From contig NZ_JAUQSX010000002.1 in NCBI RefSeq assembly GCF_030581005.1, forward strand, positions 372,001-436,000: 64,000 nt of DNA, written 5' to 3'. Position 1 is the first letter of the stretch. Each line of letters starts with the position of its first letter. Below the pieces are notes generated by a model that was not told where the DNA came from, made no database searches, and saw nothing but the letters and a program-made list of their open reading frames with translations. Below, piece by piece: positions 50,727-58,939 of the stretch. Position numbers and translations under genes: made by a program. This DNA comes from Hymenobacter mellowenesis. Its GTDB lineage: Bacteria > Bacteroidota > Bacteroidia > Cytophagales > Hymenobacteraceae.

Positions 50727-53654
50727 ATGAGGCATTTTTACGCACGCCCTTGGCTGCTCTTGCTCACGCTGCTCGGTTTTGCGCAGGCGGCCCAGGCCCA
50801 GATTGAGCCCGCCGCGCAGTACACTACCCTCACCCCAACCCAACTCATGGCCTGGGTGGCCAACGGGCCCACTGCCGTGTCCGCCAACGTGAGCAGGGTG
50901 CCGCTGGCCGTCCGCCAAAACTCGCTGGCCCCGCAGCTCAACCCCAACCAGAGCTTCAGCTCCAAGGTGAACTGGTGCCCCGACGGCATGAACAACTTCG
51001 TGGGCTACCTCAACGAGCAGCCCCAGTTCAACCTCTACAACTTCACCCACTGGCAGTATATCGACGTGCTGACGTGGTTTGCCAGCCCGGTGGGCATTCC
51101 GTGCCGCCCGTGGGTGGAGGCCGCCCACCGCAACGGCGTGAAAGTGATTGGCACCGTGTTTACGGACCGGGCCGGCTTCCAGACGCTGCTACAAAAAGAC
51201 GCCAGCGGCAACTACCTCGCGGCCCAGAAGCTGATTGCCGTGGCCACCTACTACGGCTTCGACGGCTGGTTTTTCAACGCCGAGTCGCCCATGACCTTTG
51301 CCGAAGTCACGGAACTGCGCAACCTGCTCAAGCAGCTGCAGGTGCTCAAGCCGGCCGGCATGGAAATGCACTGGTACGACGCGCTGATTTCCAGCGGCAC
51401 AGTGTCGTACCAGAACACGCTGAACGCCACCAACGCGCCGTTTGTGCAGGAAAGCGCCACCAACACCCGCGTGACGGATGCCATTTTCACCAACTACTTC
51501 TGGATTTACGGCTCCACGTTCACCACAGCCGTGAACCAGGCCAACGCCCTGGGCCGCAGCCCCTACGATGTGTACACCGGCGCCGACATCTGGCCCGGCC
51601 GCAACCCCCAGCAGCTGTTTCCCTTCTACAACTACCAGGGCACGCCCAACAGCGGCTGGATGGACAACTACTACAGCGGCGGCAACCTGGCCTCGCCGCT
51701 GACCTCGCTGGCCGTGTTTGCGCCCAACATTACCTACAACGGCGGCCTGAGCAGCTTCAACAGCAACCCGGCCGACTACGCCCGCTTCTACAACGGCGAA
51801 GTGCGGCTCTTCGCCGGCGACGACCTCGACATCACCACCGCCGACGCCACCGGCGCCTGGAAGGGCTTCGGCCACTACCAGCCGGTGCGTTGCGCCATCA
51901 CATCGCTGCCCTTCGAAACCAATTTCTGCGTGGGCCAGGGCAAGATTTTCGCCAACAACGGCGCCGTGGCCGTGAAGGGCTGGACCGACATGGCCAAGCA
52001 GGCCATTTTGCCCTCGTGGCAGTGGGCGCGCTCTGGGGCCACCAGCGTGGCCGCCCGCTTCGATTTCAGCCGGGCCTGGTACGGCGGCACCAGCGTGCAG
52101 CTGAGCGGCAGCCTGGCCGCCGGGGCCAGCACTATGGTCAAGCTCTTCCAAACCAAGCTGCCCATCACGGCCGCCACCAGCCTCAATTTCGTATACAAGG
52201 GCCGGGCCGCCGGCGCCAGCAGCACCCGCCTGGCCCTGTATTTCAGCGACAACCTGGCCGCCCCCGAATACCTCGACGTGCCCGCCCTGGCCGATACGCT
52301 GTGGACCAGCAGCACGCTGTCGCTGGCCGCCTACGCCAACCGCGAGCTGGCCATCATCGGCGTGCAGGCCACCTCGGCCTCGGCCCTGTCGGCCTACCGC
52401 TTCAACCTCGGCAAGCTACAACTCTACAACGGCGCCCCCCCCTTAGTGGGAGGCATTGCCAACTTCACGGCCGACGCCACCACGGTGCTCACCGGCCAAA
52501 CGGTCACCTTTGCCAACTCCTCTACCAACGCCGACACCTTCAGCTGGTCGCTGCCCGGTGCTGCGGTTATCACCAGTACTGCCGTGCACGCCACCGCCAC
52601 TTACCTTAGGGCCGGCACTTATACGGTGGAGCTTACGGCCTTTGACGGCGCCGGTCGAAGTACGCTTACCCGCACCGGCTACATCACCGTGGTGACGGCC
52701 CCGCCGGCAGGCGCCAACACCTCGCTCAGCTTCGACGGCGTGAGCAAGTACGTCGATGCCGGCGTCATCAACCTCAGCGGCGCGGCCATGAGCCTGGAGT
52801 GCTGGGTGAAGCCGACCACGTTCAAAGCCGCCTCGCCCTTCATTTCCAGCCTGTTGGGCATGGAAGACGGGGGCTCGAACACGGCCATGCTGCGCATCGG
52901 CGACGCCGGCATCGACCCCAGCCAGGTACAGTTTGTGCTGCAGGTGGGCGCCACTACCCGCAAGGTGACGTCGGTGGCCCGCCTCACGGCCGGGCAGTGG
53001 ACGCACCTGGCCGGCACCTACGACGGCACCTCGCTGAAGCTCTACGTGAACGGTGTGCTCGATAATTCGCTGGCCGCTACCGGCAACGTGGTGGCCAATG
53101 CGGCCTTTACGCTGGCCCGCAACTACGCCGCCCCGCGCGGCCTCGACGGCCGCCTCGACGAAGCCCGCGCCTGGACCCGCGCCCTCACGGCCGCCGAAAT
53201 TGCGGCCAACGCCTGCAGTGTGGCCGGCACCAGCACCGGCCTGGCCGGCTACTGGAAACTGAACGACTCGCCCAACCTGACCACCGCCGATGCCTCCGGC
53301 CGCGGCCACACCGGCACCCTAACCAACATGGGCCCTAGCGACTGGTCGACCGACGTGCCCTCCCAGTGCCCCACCATCACGGGGCTCATTCCCAGCCACT
53401 CGGCCACCGGGCTGCAGGTGCAGGTGCTCGGCAACCCCGTGCCCGGCAGCCAGGCCGAAGTGGCCATCAGCGGTGCCCAGGGCCAGCCCGTGTTGCTGAG
53501 CCTGTGCAATTCGCTCGGCGCCGTGGTGTGGCGGCAGCAAATGGCTGCGGGCACCAGCCGCACCAGTATCGCGTTGCCCCAGGCGGCGGGCCTGTACGTG
53601 CTACGCGCCCGCACCGCCACCCAGTCGGCCTCCGTGAAGCTGATGCGTGAATAG
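50727..53654 (+). CDS. GH85 endo-beta-N-acetylglucosaminidase with PKD, LamG and T9SS domains
   Basis: 975 residues. Signal peptide (to about 24); a GH85 catalytic part (about 80-440) with YGFDGWFFNAES, in which N184 and E186 fit the substrate-assisted Asn-Glu pair, and MEMHWYDALI; a beta-sandwich region (about 440-560); a PKD domain (about 578-655); a LamG/concanavalin-like domain (about 665-855); and a C-terminal T9SS sorting domain ending ASVKLMRE. GH85 enzymes cleave the chitobiose core of N-glycans. The enzyme would be exported through the outer membrane by type IX secretion. A perfect terminator follows. Confidence 0.9.
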   Translation: MRHFYARPWLLLLTLLGFAQAAQAQIEPAAQYTTLTPTQLMAWVANGPTAVSANVSRVPLAVRQNSLAPQLNPNQSFSSKVNWCPDGMNNFVGYLNEQPQFNLYNFTHWQYIDVLTWFASPVGIPCRPWVEAAHRNGVKVIGTVFTDRAGFQTLLQKDASGNYLAAQKLIAVATYYGFDGWFFNAESPMTFAEVTELRNLLKQLQVLKPAGMEMHWYDALISSGTVSYQNTLNATNAPFVQESATNTRVTDAIFTNYFWIYGSTFTTAVNQANALGRSPYDVYTGADIWPGRNPQQLFPFYNYQGTPNSGWMDNYYSGGNLASPLTSLAVFAPNITYNGGLSSFNSNPADYARFYNGEVRLFAGDDLDITTADATGAWKGFGHYQPVRCAITSLPFETNFCVGQGKIFANNGAVAVKGWTDMAKQAILPSWQWARSGATSVAARFDFSRAWYGGTSVQLSGSLAAGASTMVKLFQTKLPITAATSLNFVYKGRAAGASSTRLALYFSDNLAAPEYLDVPALADTLWTSSTLSLAAYANRELAIIGVQATSASALSAYRFNLGKLQLYNGAPPLVGGIANFTADATTVLTGQTVTFANSSTNADTFSWSLPGAAVITSTAVHATATYLRAGTYTVELTAFDGAGRSTLTRTGYITVVTAPPAGANTSLSFDGVSKYVDAGVINLSGAAMSLECWVKPTTFKAASPFISSLLGMEDGGSNTAMLRIGDAGIDPSQVQFVLQVGATTRKVTSVARLTAGQWTHLAGTYDGTSLKLYVNGVLDNSLAATGNVVANAAFTLARNYAAPRGLDGRLDEARAWTRALTAAEIAANACSVAGTSTGLAGYWKLNDSPNLTTADASGRGHTGTLTNMGPSDWSTDVPSQCPTITGLIPSHSATGLQVQVLGNPVPGSQAEVAISGAQGQPVLLSLCNSLGAVVWRQQMAAGTSRTSIALPQAAGLYVLRARTATQSASVKLMRE

Positions 53655-53697
53655 CAGATTGTTAGCTCGGCATCACGTTCTAGAACACCTCCAATGT

Positions 53698-53735
53698 AAA
53701 AAAGGGCGCCGGCTAACCAGCCGGCGCCCTTTTTC
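53698..53735 (+). terminator. Terminator after the GH85 gene
   Basis: The perfect 12-bp stem AGGGCGCCGGCT / AGCCGGCGCCCT with a 4-nt loop, preceded by A-run and followed by five T; it can also serve pncA on the other strand. Confidence 0.93.
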
Positions 53736-53745
53736 GTGCCTCAAT

Positions 53746-54357
53746 TTAAGCCAGCAAATCGGTGCTTTCCACCAGCGTAGCGCCCCGGGCCCGCAAATCG
53801 GCCTGCGCGGCGGCCCAGCCGTCGGCCGAAATGGCGCGGGTGGCATCGGTCAGGACAATTGTTTGGAAGCCGGCCTCTAGCGCATCCAGGGCGGAGTAGT
53901 ACACGCAGTAGTCGGCGGCCAGGCCGGCCACGAAGACCTCGGTCACGCCCCGGCCGCGCAGGTAATCGGCCAGGCCGGTGCTTTTGCGGTGGCCATTGTC
54001 GAAAAAGGCGCTGTAGCTGTCGATTTCCACCGAAGTGCCTTTGCGGAAGATGGCCTCGATGCGCTCGGTGCGCAGGGCCGGGGCCAGTTCGGCGCCGGGG
54101 CCGGCTTGGGTGCAGTGGTCGGGCCAGAGCACCTGGGACAGGCCGTGCAGGTCGATTTGCTCGAACGGCTGGCGGCCGGCGTGGCTGCTGGCAAAGCTCT
54201 CATGGCCCGCCGGGTGCCAGTCTTGGGTGGCCACCACCAGTTCGAACTGCGGCTGCAATTCGTTGACCAGCGGAATGATGGCGTCGCCCTCGGGTACGGC
54301 CAGCCGGCCCCCAGGCAAAAAATCGTTTTGGATATCGATGAGCAGTAGCGCTTTCAT
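53746..54357 (-). CDS. pncA: Nicotinamidase
   Basis: 203 residues from the ATG at 54357. The isochorismatase-like hydrolase has D8 (LLIDIQNDFLPGG), K106 (FRKGTSVEIDSYSAFFDN) and the nucleophile C151 (GLAADYCVYYSALDAL), and the metal site D46, H48 and H81 (TQDWHP and WPDHC). It converts nicotinamide to nicotinic acid in NAD salvage. The ORF could start 36 nt further up, but this start matches the family. It is convergent with the GH85 gene. Confidence 0.94.
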   Translation of the reverse strand: MKALLLIDIQNDFLPGGRLAVPEGDAIIPLVNELQPQFELVVATQDWHPAGHESFASSHAGRQPFEQIDLHGLSQVLWPDHCTQAGPGAELAPALRTERIEAIFRKGTSVEIDSYSAFFDNGHRKSTGLADYLRGRGVTEVFVAGLAADYCVYYSALDALEAGFQTIVLTDATRAISADGWAAAQADLRARGATLVESTDLLA

Positions 54358-54450
54358 ATGGTCGAAGATTATGAGTGTTGCTTGATAAACCAAGCATCGC
54401 GCCGCGAGTTACGTCTTTACGCGCACAAACACACGTCAACCGTTTCTTCT

Positions 54451-55320
54451 ATGCCCGACCTTCAGCAGCAAATCGTTCTCGTCACCGGCGCCACGTCCGG
54501 CATTGGCCAGGTCACGGCCACCGAGCTGGCCCGCATGGGCGCCCACGTCGTCATCCTGGCCCGCAACGCCGCCAAAGCCCGCACCACCCAACAGGAAATA
54601 AAAGCCGCCGCCGGCCACGACCGGGTCGACGTCCTGCTCGCCGACCTGGCCGACCTGGGCCAGGTGCGCCGCGCCGCCGCCGAGTTCAGCGCCCGCTACC
54701 CGCGCCTCGACGTGCTGGTGAACAACGCGGGCCTCATCTTCGGGGCCGAGCGGCAGCTCTCGCCCGATGGCAACGAGCTGGGCCTGGCCACCAACCACCT
54801 TGGCCCGTTTCTGCTCACCGCCCTGCTTTTCGACAAGCTGCGCGCCAGCCCGGCGGCTCGGGTGGTCAACCTGGCGTCGATGGCCTACCGCGTGGCCAAG
54901 CCTGATTTGGCGGATATCCAATCGGAGCGGCACTACGGCGCCATGCGCGTCTACGGCAACACCAAGCTCTACAACATCATGTTCACACAGGAGCTGGCCC
55001 GCCGCCTGCGCGCCCACAGCATCACCAACGTGACCACCAACGCCGTGCACCCCGGCGTGGTGGCCACCAGCTTCGGCGACAGCGCTGGCGGCTGGCTGGG
55101 CAAGCTCACGGCGCTGGCCCGCCCGTTCATGATTTCAGTCGAAAAAGGCGCCGAAACCAGCATTTTCCTGGCCTCAGCGCCCGAAGCCGCGGCTGTCAGC
55201 GGCGGCTTTTTCGATAAGAAAAAAGCCGTGGCCGTGAAGTCGTCCTTCAACACTGAGGCAAACGCCCGCCAGTTGTGGCAGCTCAGCGAGCAACTCACGG
55301 GGGTAGCGTTTCTGGATTGA
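54451..55320 (+). CDS. Short-chain dehydrogenase, retinol dehydrogenase-like
   Basis: 289 residues from the ATG at 54451. The SDR motifs are TGATSGIG at 12-19, NNAG at 91-94, S143, Y168 and K172 (VYGNTKLYN). The long form with DLADLGQVRRAAAEF and NHLGPFLLTALLFDKL resembles retinol-dehydrogenase-like and WWOX-type SDRs. The substrate is unknown. A short repeat, probably a collapsed family A copy, follows the stop directly. Confidence 0.9.
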   Translation: MPDLQQQIVLVTGATSGIGQVTATELARMGAHVVILARNAAKARTTQQEIKAAAGHDRVDVLLADLADLGQVRRAAAEFSARYPRLDVLVNNAGLIFGAERQLSPDGNELGLATNHLGPFLLTALLFDKLRASPAARVVNLASMAYRVAKPDLADIQSERHYGAMRVYGNTKLYNIMFTQELARRLRAHSITNVTTNAVHPGVVATSFGDSAGGWLGKLTALARPFMISVEKGAETSIFLASAPEAAAVSGGFFDKKKAVAVKSSFNTEANARQLWQLSEQLTGVAFLD

Positions 55321-55321
55321 G

Positions 55322-55364
55322 AAAAGAACGTCATGCAGCGCGCAGCGAAGCATGACGTTCTTTT
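55322..55364. repeat. Truncated family A repeat, terminator-like
   Basis: Perfect 14-bp outer arms (AAAAGAACGTCATG and CATGACGTTCTTTT) around a 15-nt remnant CAGCGCGCAGCGAAG. The outer ends match family A; the inner pairing half is missing. It starts 1 nt after the SDR stop and ends in T4, so it may terminate both convergent genes. Confidence 0.85.
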
Positions 55365-55401
55365 GTTACTCTGTCCCCATCCGCACTGAACTAAAGCCGC
55401 G

Positions 55402-56175
55402 CTACTTAGCCGCCACCGGGTCGGCGGCGTCGAGCACGGCGGTCCAGTCGGCATCGGTGCGGGGCTTTTGGGCCGAAATGGCGGTTTTGAGGGCGGCACT
55501 CAGCGCCGGGGCCGCCGCCTGCATCGATTTGGCGTTCAGCTTGATGGGCGTCAGTGGGCCGTCGGCGGCTTTGAGGAAATACTCCGATGCATCCTCAATT
55601 TCATCGGGGGCGGCGCCGTTGCTGTACATGCCACCGAAGCTGGGCTGCTTGATGGTTTTGAGGTAGTGCTTGAGCAGTGTGTAGCGCCCGGCGTGCAGCA
55701 CTTCCACGTAATCAAGCCGTTGGCTGCCCACCGCCGATTCCTCAAAGCGCCGAAACAGCCGCTGCCGCGCCGGCCCCTGGTTGGACGCGGGCTCGTTGAG
55801 CACAAATGCCGCCACCTGGTGGTCGTCGAGCTCGATAGAGTCGTTCTCGGGCGCCGAGCGGTACATGAGGAGGCGGCGCTCCAGCACGTCGTACTTGAGC
55901 AGCATGGGCTTCAGGGGCAGCTTGTTGGCCAGGGTGACGGTGGCCGACAGCCAGCGCCCGTCGGCGTAGGGCGAGCCCAGGGTGCCGGGCTTGGTGCTGC
56001 GCGTGAGCAGGTGCGGGGCGCCGTTGGTGAGGTCGTTCAGGTTGCCGTATTCGTTGGCTCCTACTTTGCTGTAATCGCGCTGCATCACCGGGTTGTTCTG
56101 AATCACGCCAACCTGCGCCCGCGCTCCAATGCCTGCAAAAATCAGCCCACCCGCCAGCACTAGTTTAGCTTTCAT
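55402..56175 (-). CDS. Secreted protein of unknown function, tandem paralog A
   Basis: 257 residues with a signal peptide (KAKLVLAGGLIFAGIGARAQ). Shared blocks with the upstream neighbour: GSPYADGRWLSATVTLANKLPLKPMLLKYDVLERRLLMY, FVLNEPASNQGPARQRLFRRFEE, DYVEVLHAGRYTLLKHYLKTI and a C-terminal AALKTAISAQKPRTDADWTAVLDAADP. Members of the pair are about 45% or so alike by eye. The family is unknown to me; the GSPY and LKYD blocks occur in other Bacteroidota exported proteins. Confidence 0.7.
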   Translation of the reverse strand: MKAKLVLAGGLIFAGIGARAQVGVIQNNPVMQRDYSKVGANEYGNLNDLTNGAPHLLTRSTKPGTLGSPYADGRWLSATVTLANKLPLKPMLLKYDVLERRLLMYRSAPENDSIELDDHQVAAFVLNEPASNQGPARQRLFRRFEESAVGSQRLDYVEVLHAGRYTLLKHYLKTIKQPSFGGMYSNGAAPDEIEDASEYFLKAADGPLTPIKLNAKSMQAAAPALSAALKTAISAQKPRTDADWTAVLDAADPVAAK

Positions 56176-56245
56176 AAAAACAGATTTGATAAGAAGCGAG
56201 GTTGTCTCGGTTGGTGCTGCGTTGAATTTTCAGCCCGCGCCGGCT

Positions 56246-56971
56246 TTACTTGGCCGGGGCCGGGTCGGCGGCGGCAAACACGGCGGTCCATTCGGCGTCC
56301 GTTTTGGGCTTTTGGGCGTCGGCGGCCGTCTTGAGGGCGGCGGCCAATGCCGGAGCCGCTCCTTGCAAGGGCTTGAGAGCCAGCTTCACCGGCACGAGTC
56401 GGGCGTCGGGCGTGAGCAGGTAGTACACCGATTTGTCTTCGATTTCGTCGTAGTGGCTGTCGGTGCTGTAGGCGCCCTGGTAGTTGGCTTTGTTAAGCTT
56501 TTTGAGGTAGTGTTTTAGCAGCGTGTAGCGGCCCTGGTGCAGCACTTCCACGTAGTCCCGCTTGTGGTTCTCGGCGGGGGCTTCGGCAAAGCGGCGGAAG
56601 GTGCGTTGGCGCGCGGGACTCAGTGGCGTGGCCGGCTCGTTGAGCACGAATTGCAGCACGCGGGCGTCGTCGAGCTGTAGCGAGTCTTTGGGCCGGGCGG
56701 GGGCCCGCATCAGCAGGCGGTGGTCCAGCACGTCGTATTTGAGGGGCACCGGGGCCAGGGGCAGGTTATTGGCCAGGGTAATCTGGGCCAGCAGCCAGCG
56801 GTTGTCGGCGTAGGGCGAGCCCTTGAGGCCGTCGGCGGTGCCGCGGGGCACCACGGCGGGGGCACCCGCCGCCAGCGCGTTCAGGTTGGTTTGCGCGGCC
56901 GCGTCCTGCTGGGCGTGCGCCACGCCAGCCGAGAAAAGGAGTGCCAGCAGGGATAGATGGTGGATTTTCAT
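56246..56971 (-). CDS. Secreted protein of unknown function, tandem paralog B
   Basis: 241 residues from the ATG at 56971 with a signal peptide (HHLSLLALLFSAGVAHAQ). It carries the same blocks as its neighbour: GSPYADNRWLLAQITLANNLPLAPVPLKYDVLDHRLLM, FVLNEPATPLSPARQRTFRRFAEA, DYVEVLHQGRYTLLKHYLKKL and AALKTAADAQKPKTDAEWTAVFAAADP. The gap between the two genes is 70 nt, so this is a tandem duplication and probably one transcript. Confidence 0.7.
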   Translation of the reverse strand: MKIHHLSLLALLFSAGVAHAQQDAAAQTNLNALAAGAPAVVPRGTADGLKGSPYADNRWLLAQITLANNLPLAPVPLKYDVLDHRLLMRAPARPKDSLQLDDARVLQFVLNEPATPLSPARQRTFRRFAEAPAENHKRDYVEVLHQGRYTLLKHYLKKLNKANYQGAYSTDSHYDEIEDKSVYYLLTPDARLVPVKLALKPLQGAAPALAAALKTAADAQKPKTDAEWTAVFAAADPAPAK

Positions 56972-57097
56972 AAAGAAGCGAAGGAGAGGGGGCGAATGCC
57001 GGTCCAATTTATTCTTTTTTTCGGAGTGGCGCCGGCTGCTCCGGTGGGCTTATCAAAAAGGATGCCCACAACGACCGGTGGCACCCACCGGACCGGC

Positions 57098-57643
57098 TCA
57101 GGCCGTGGGCGTTTGCAGCGCCCGCCACTCGTCCTCCAGAATGCCCATTTCAACCAAACTCCAGTAGTCGTCGCCGTGGCGCACCACGTCGCGCAGCACG
57201 CCTTCCTGCTGGAACCCGCACTTGAGGTAGCAATTGATGGCCGCGTGGTTGAAGTCGTAGACGCCCAGGCTGATGCGGTGCAGCTGCAGGTCCTCGAACC
57301 CGATGCGCAGCAGCGCCCGCACCATGCCTTGGCAAATACCACGGCGGCGCTCGGTGCTCTTGCCCACCAGCACGCGGGTGATGCGTCCGGCCCGGTCGCG
57401 CTGGCTGATGCCGCCCAGCGAGATGTGCCCCACAGTGAGGCCGGTTTTGGTTTCCACGGCCTTATAAATGAAGACGTCCGGGTCGTTCATGTCATTGGAG
57501 CCCTCCACGTACCAGGTCAGGCCGGCTTCGGAAAGCGGGAAGGAAAACATGGAGCCGCTCCATTCCTTCATCAAACGCTCGTCGTCGACCCATTCCATGA
57601 GTTGGGTGAAATCGTGGGCGGTGAAGGGCTGCAGTTCAATCAT
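57098..57643 (-). CDS. GNAT-family N-acetyltransferase (RimJ/RimL type)
   Basis: 181 residues from the ATG at 57643. The GNAT fold has the acetyl-CoA loop VGKSTERRRGICQGMVRALLRIGFEDLQLHRISLGVYDFNHAAINCYLKCGFQQEGVLRD, matching the RimJ/RimL subgroup that acetylates ribosomal protein N-termini or small molecules. The open frame extends upstream, but the N-terminus MIELQPFTAHD is typical. There is no operon partner. Confidence 0.88.
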   Translation of the reverse strand: MIELQPFTAHDFTQLMEWVDDERLMKEWSGSMFSFPLSEAGLTWYVEGSNDMNDPDVFIYKAVETKTGLTVGHISLGGISQRDRAGRITRVLVGKSTERRRGICQGMVRALLRIGFEDLQLHRISLGVYDFNHAAINCYLKCGFQQEGVLRDVVRHGDDYWSLVEMGILEDEWRALQTPTA

Positions 57644-57727
57644 GGTCAAAACGGGCGAAAGCGAATAAATGGGCCTGCAAGGTAAGCGCTGCCGTACCGC
57701 GGCCCTGGGAAAGCCGTCTAAAAGCCA

Positions 57728-57763
57728 AAAATCCCAGCCGCAGGGCGCGGCCGGGATTTTTTT
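57728..57763. terminator. Hairpin terminator between ohr and the GNAT gene
   Basis: AAAATCCCAGCCGC pairs with GCGGCCGGGATTTT with one mismatch (loop 5 nt), with A/T runs at both ends. Its position suits the end of the ohrR-ohr transcript on the minus strand. Confidence 0.8.
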
Positions 57764-57783
57764 AGGTGGGCACTTCAGCCGGC

Positions 57784-58215
57784 TTAGGCGTTGGTTGTCG
57801 TGCTCAGGTTCACCACGATGTTGCCGCGGGTGGCGCGCGAGTAGGGGCACACCTGGTGGGCTTTGGCCACCAGCTCTTCGGCTTGCTGCTGGTCCATGCC
57901 GGGGATGTTCACCAGCAGGTCCACCTCAATGCCGTAGTTCTCACCGTCTTTGCCGAAGCTCACGTCGGCCTCCACGGTGCTGCCGGTGATGGGGGTTTTG
58001 CTCAGGCGGGCCACCAGGTTCAGGGCGCCGTCGAAGCAGGCCGAATAGCCGGCGGCGAACAGCTGCTCGGGGTTGGTAGTGTTGGGTTTGCCGGGGCCGC
58101 CCATTTCCTTGGGGGTGCTCAGGGGCAGGTCAATCACGTTGTCGGACGAGATGGCGCGGCCGTCGCGGCCCCCGGTGGTTTTGGCTTTGGCGGTATACAG
58201 GCGTTCGATGCTCAT
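57784..58215 (-). CDS. ohr: Organic hydroperoxide resistance protein, OsmC/Ohr family
   Basis: 143 residues, thiol peroxidase that reduces organic hydroperoxides. The redox cysteines are C60 (YSACFDGALNLVA) and C123 (HQVCPYSRATRGN), with the Arg near 18-20 and E50 at the usual positions. The N-terminus RLYTAKAKTTGGRDGRA is the Ohr rather than OsmC pattern. It lies 49 nt downstream of a MarR-type gene in the same direction. The upstream gene carries the OhrR sensor cysteine, so the two form an ohrR-ohr operon. Confidence 0.93.
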   Translation of the reverse strand: MSIERLYTAKAKTTGGRDGRAISSDNVIDLPLSTPKEMGGPGKPNTTNPEQLFAAGYSACFDGALNLVARLSKTPITGSTVEADVSFGKDGENYGIEVDLLVNIPGMDQQQAEELVAKAHQVCPYSRATRGNIVVNLSTTTNA

Positions 58216-58264
58216 TTTGAGTGGTTTGGGTAAGGGGATTGGGGTAAAGAATGCCGAAACGGCG

Positions 58265-58714
58265 TTAGGATAACAGGTTCATAATCTGGCGCAGCTGCGT
58301 GCGCAGCCCCGCGATTTCGGGCTCAGTGAGCTGCATTTTCTCGGCCAGCCGCACCGGAATCTGCGCGGCCTGCGTCTGCAGCGCGCGGCCCGCCGGCGCC
58401 AGCGCCACTAGCACTGACCGCTCGTCGCGGGCATCACGGCGGCGGCTGAGCCACTGGCGCTGCTCCATGCGCTTGAGCAGGGGCGTGAGGGTGCCCGAGT
58501 CGAGCAGCAGGTGCTCGCCCAGCTGCTTCACACTCAGCTCCTCGTGCTCCCAGAGCAGCAGCAGCACGAGGTATTGCGGGTAGGTCACGTCGAGGCTTTC
58601 GAGCAGCGGCTGGTAGGCTTTGGTGATGAGCCGCGACAGCGCATACACCGAAAAGCACAGCTGGTTGTCCAGCTTGAGAATGGGATTGTAGGCCGAGTCG
58701 GGGAGCGTTTTCAT
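58265..58714 (-). CDS. ohrR: OhrR-type MarR-family peroxide sensor
   Basis: 149 residues. The winged-helix MarR fold has the sensor Cys at C20 (LDNQLCFSVYALSRL), the classic single-Cys position of OhrR, with TYPQYLVLLLLWEHEELSVKQLGEHLLLDSGTLTPLLKRME forming the DNA-binding helices. Oxidation of this Cys by organic hydroperoxide releases it from DNA. It would repress its own operon: an exact 14-bp palindrome sits upstream. First gene of the operon, followed by ohr. Confidence 0.92.
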   Translation of the reverse strand: MKTLPDSAYNPILKLDNQLCFSVYALSRLITKAYQPLLESLDVTYPQYLVLLLLWEHEELSVKQLGEHLLLDSGTLTPLLKRMEQRQWLSRRRDARDERSVLVALAPAGRALQTQAAQIPVRLAEKMQLTEPEIAGLRTQLRQIMNLLS

Positions 58715-58733
58715 GGCTTTCGAGAGGACAAGA

Positions 58734-58769
58734 CAAAATTAGTTGTTTAGGTTTTAATTGTGCACAATT
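58734..58769 (-). promoter_or_regulatory. Promoter and OhrR operator of the ohrR-ohr operon
   Basis: On the minus strand a -7 box TAATTTTG (58734-58741) fits TAnnTTTG exactly. The palindrome AATTGTGCACAATT (58756-58769) contains TTG at about the -33 position, 23 nt from the -7 box. A repressor bound here would block the promoter. The palindrome is like known OhrR sites, which are AT-rich with a TTGT/ACAA form. Confidence 0.75.
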
Positions 58770-58814
58770 TAATTCGTGCTTACGTGTTATTAAGTTGATT
58801 TACAGTTTAAAAAA

Positions 58815-58920
58815 AGAACGTCATGCAGAGCGCAGTGATGCATCTTGCCCGCCACTAGTAATCTAATCGAATGAATTAGTGGTGGCGGGCAAGATGCTTC
58901 GCTGCGCTCTGCATGACGTC
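58815..58920. repeat. Family A inverted repeat, copy 9
   Basis: The long arms keep the family A core in the right arm; the left has changes (GAGCGCAGTGATGCATC). The centre is a second perfect stem (GCCCGCCACTA and TAGTGGTGGCGGGC). It lies 19 nt after the mqo stop on the minus strand. Confidence 0.9.
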
Positions 58921-58939
58921 TAGGATAAGCTAGCCAACC

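Noticed and set aside
4848..58920. Family A copies as parts of a CRISPR array
   Set aside because: Copies are single, far apart and palindromic over about 90-100 nt, with no regular spacers and no cas genes.
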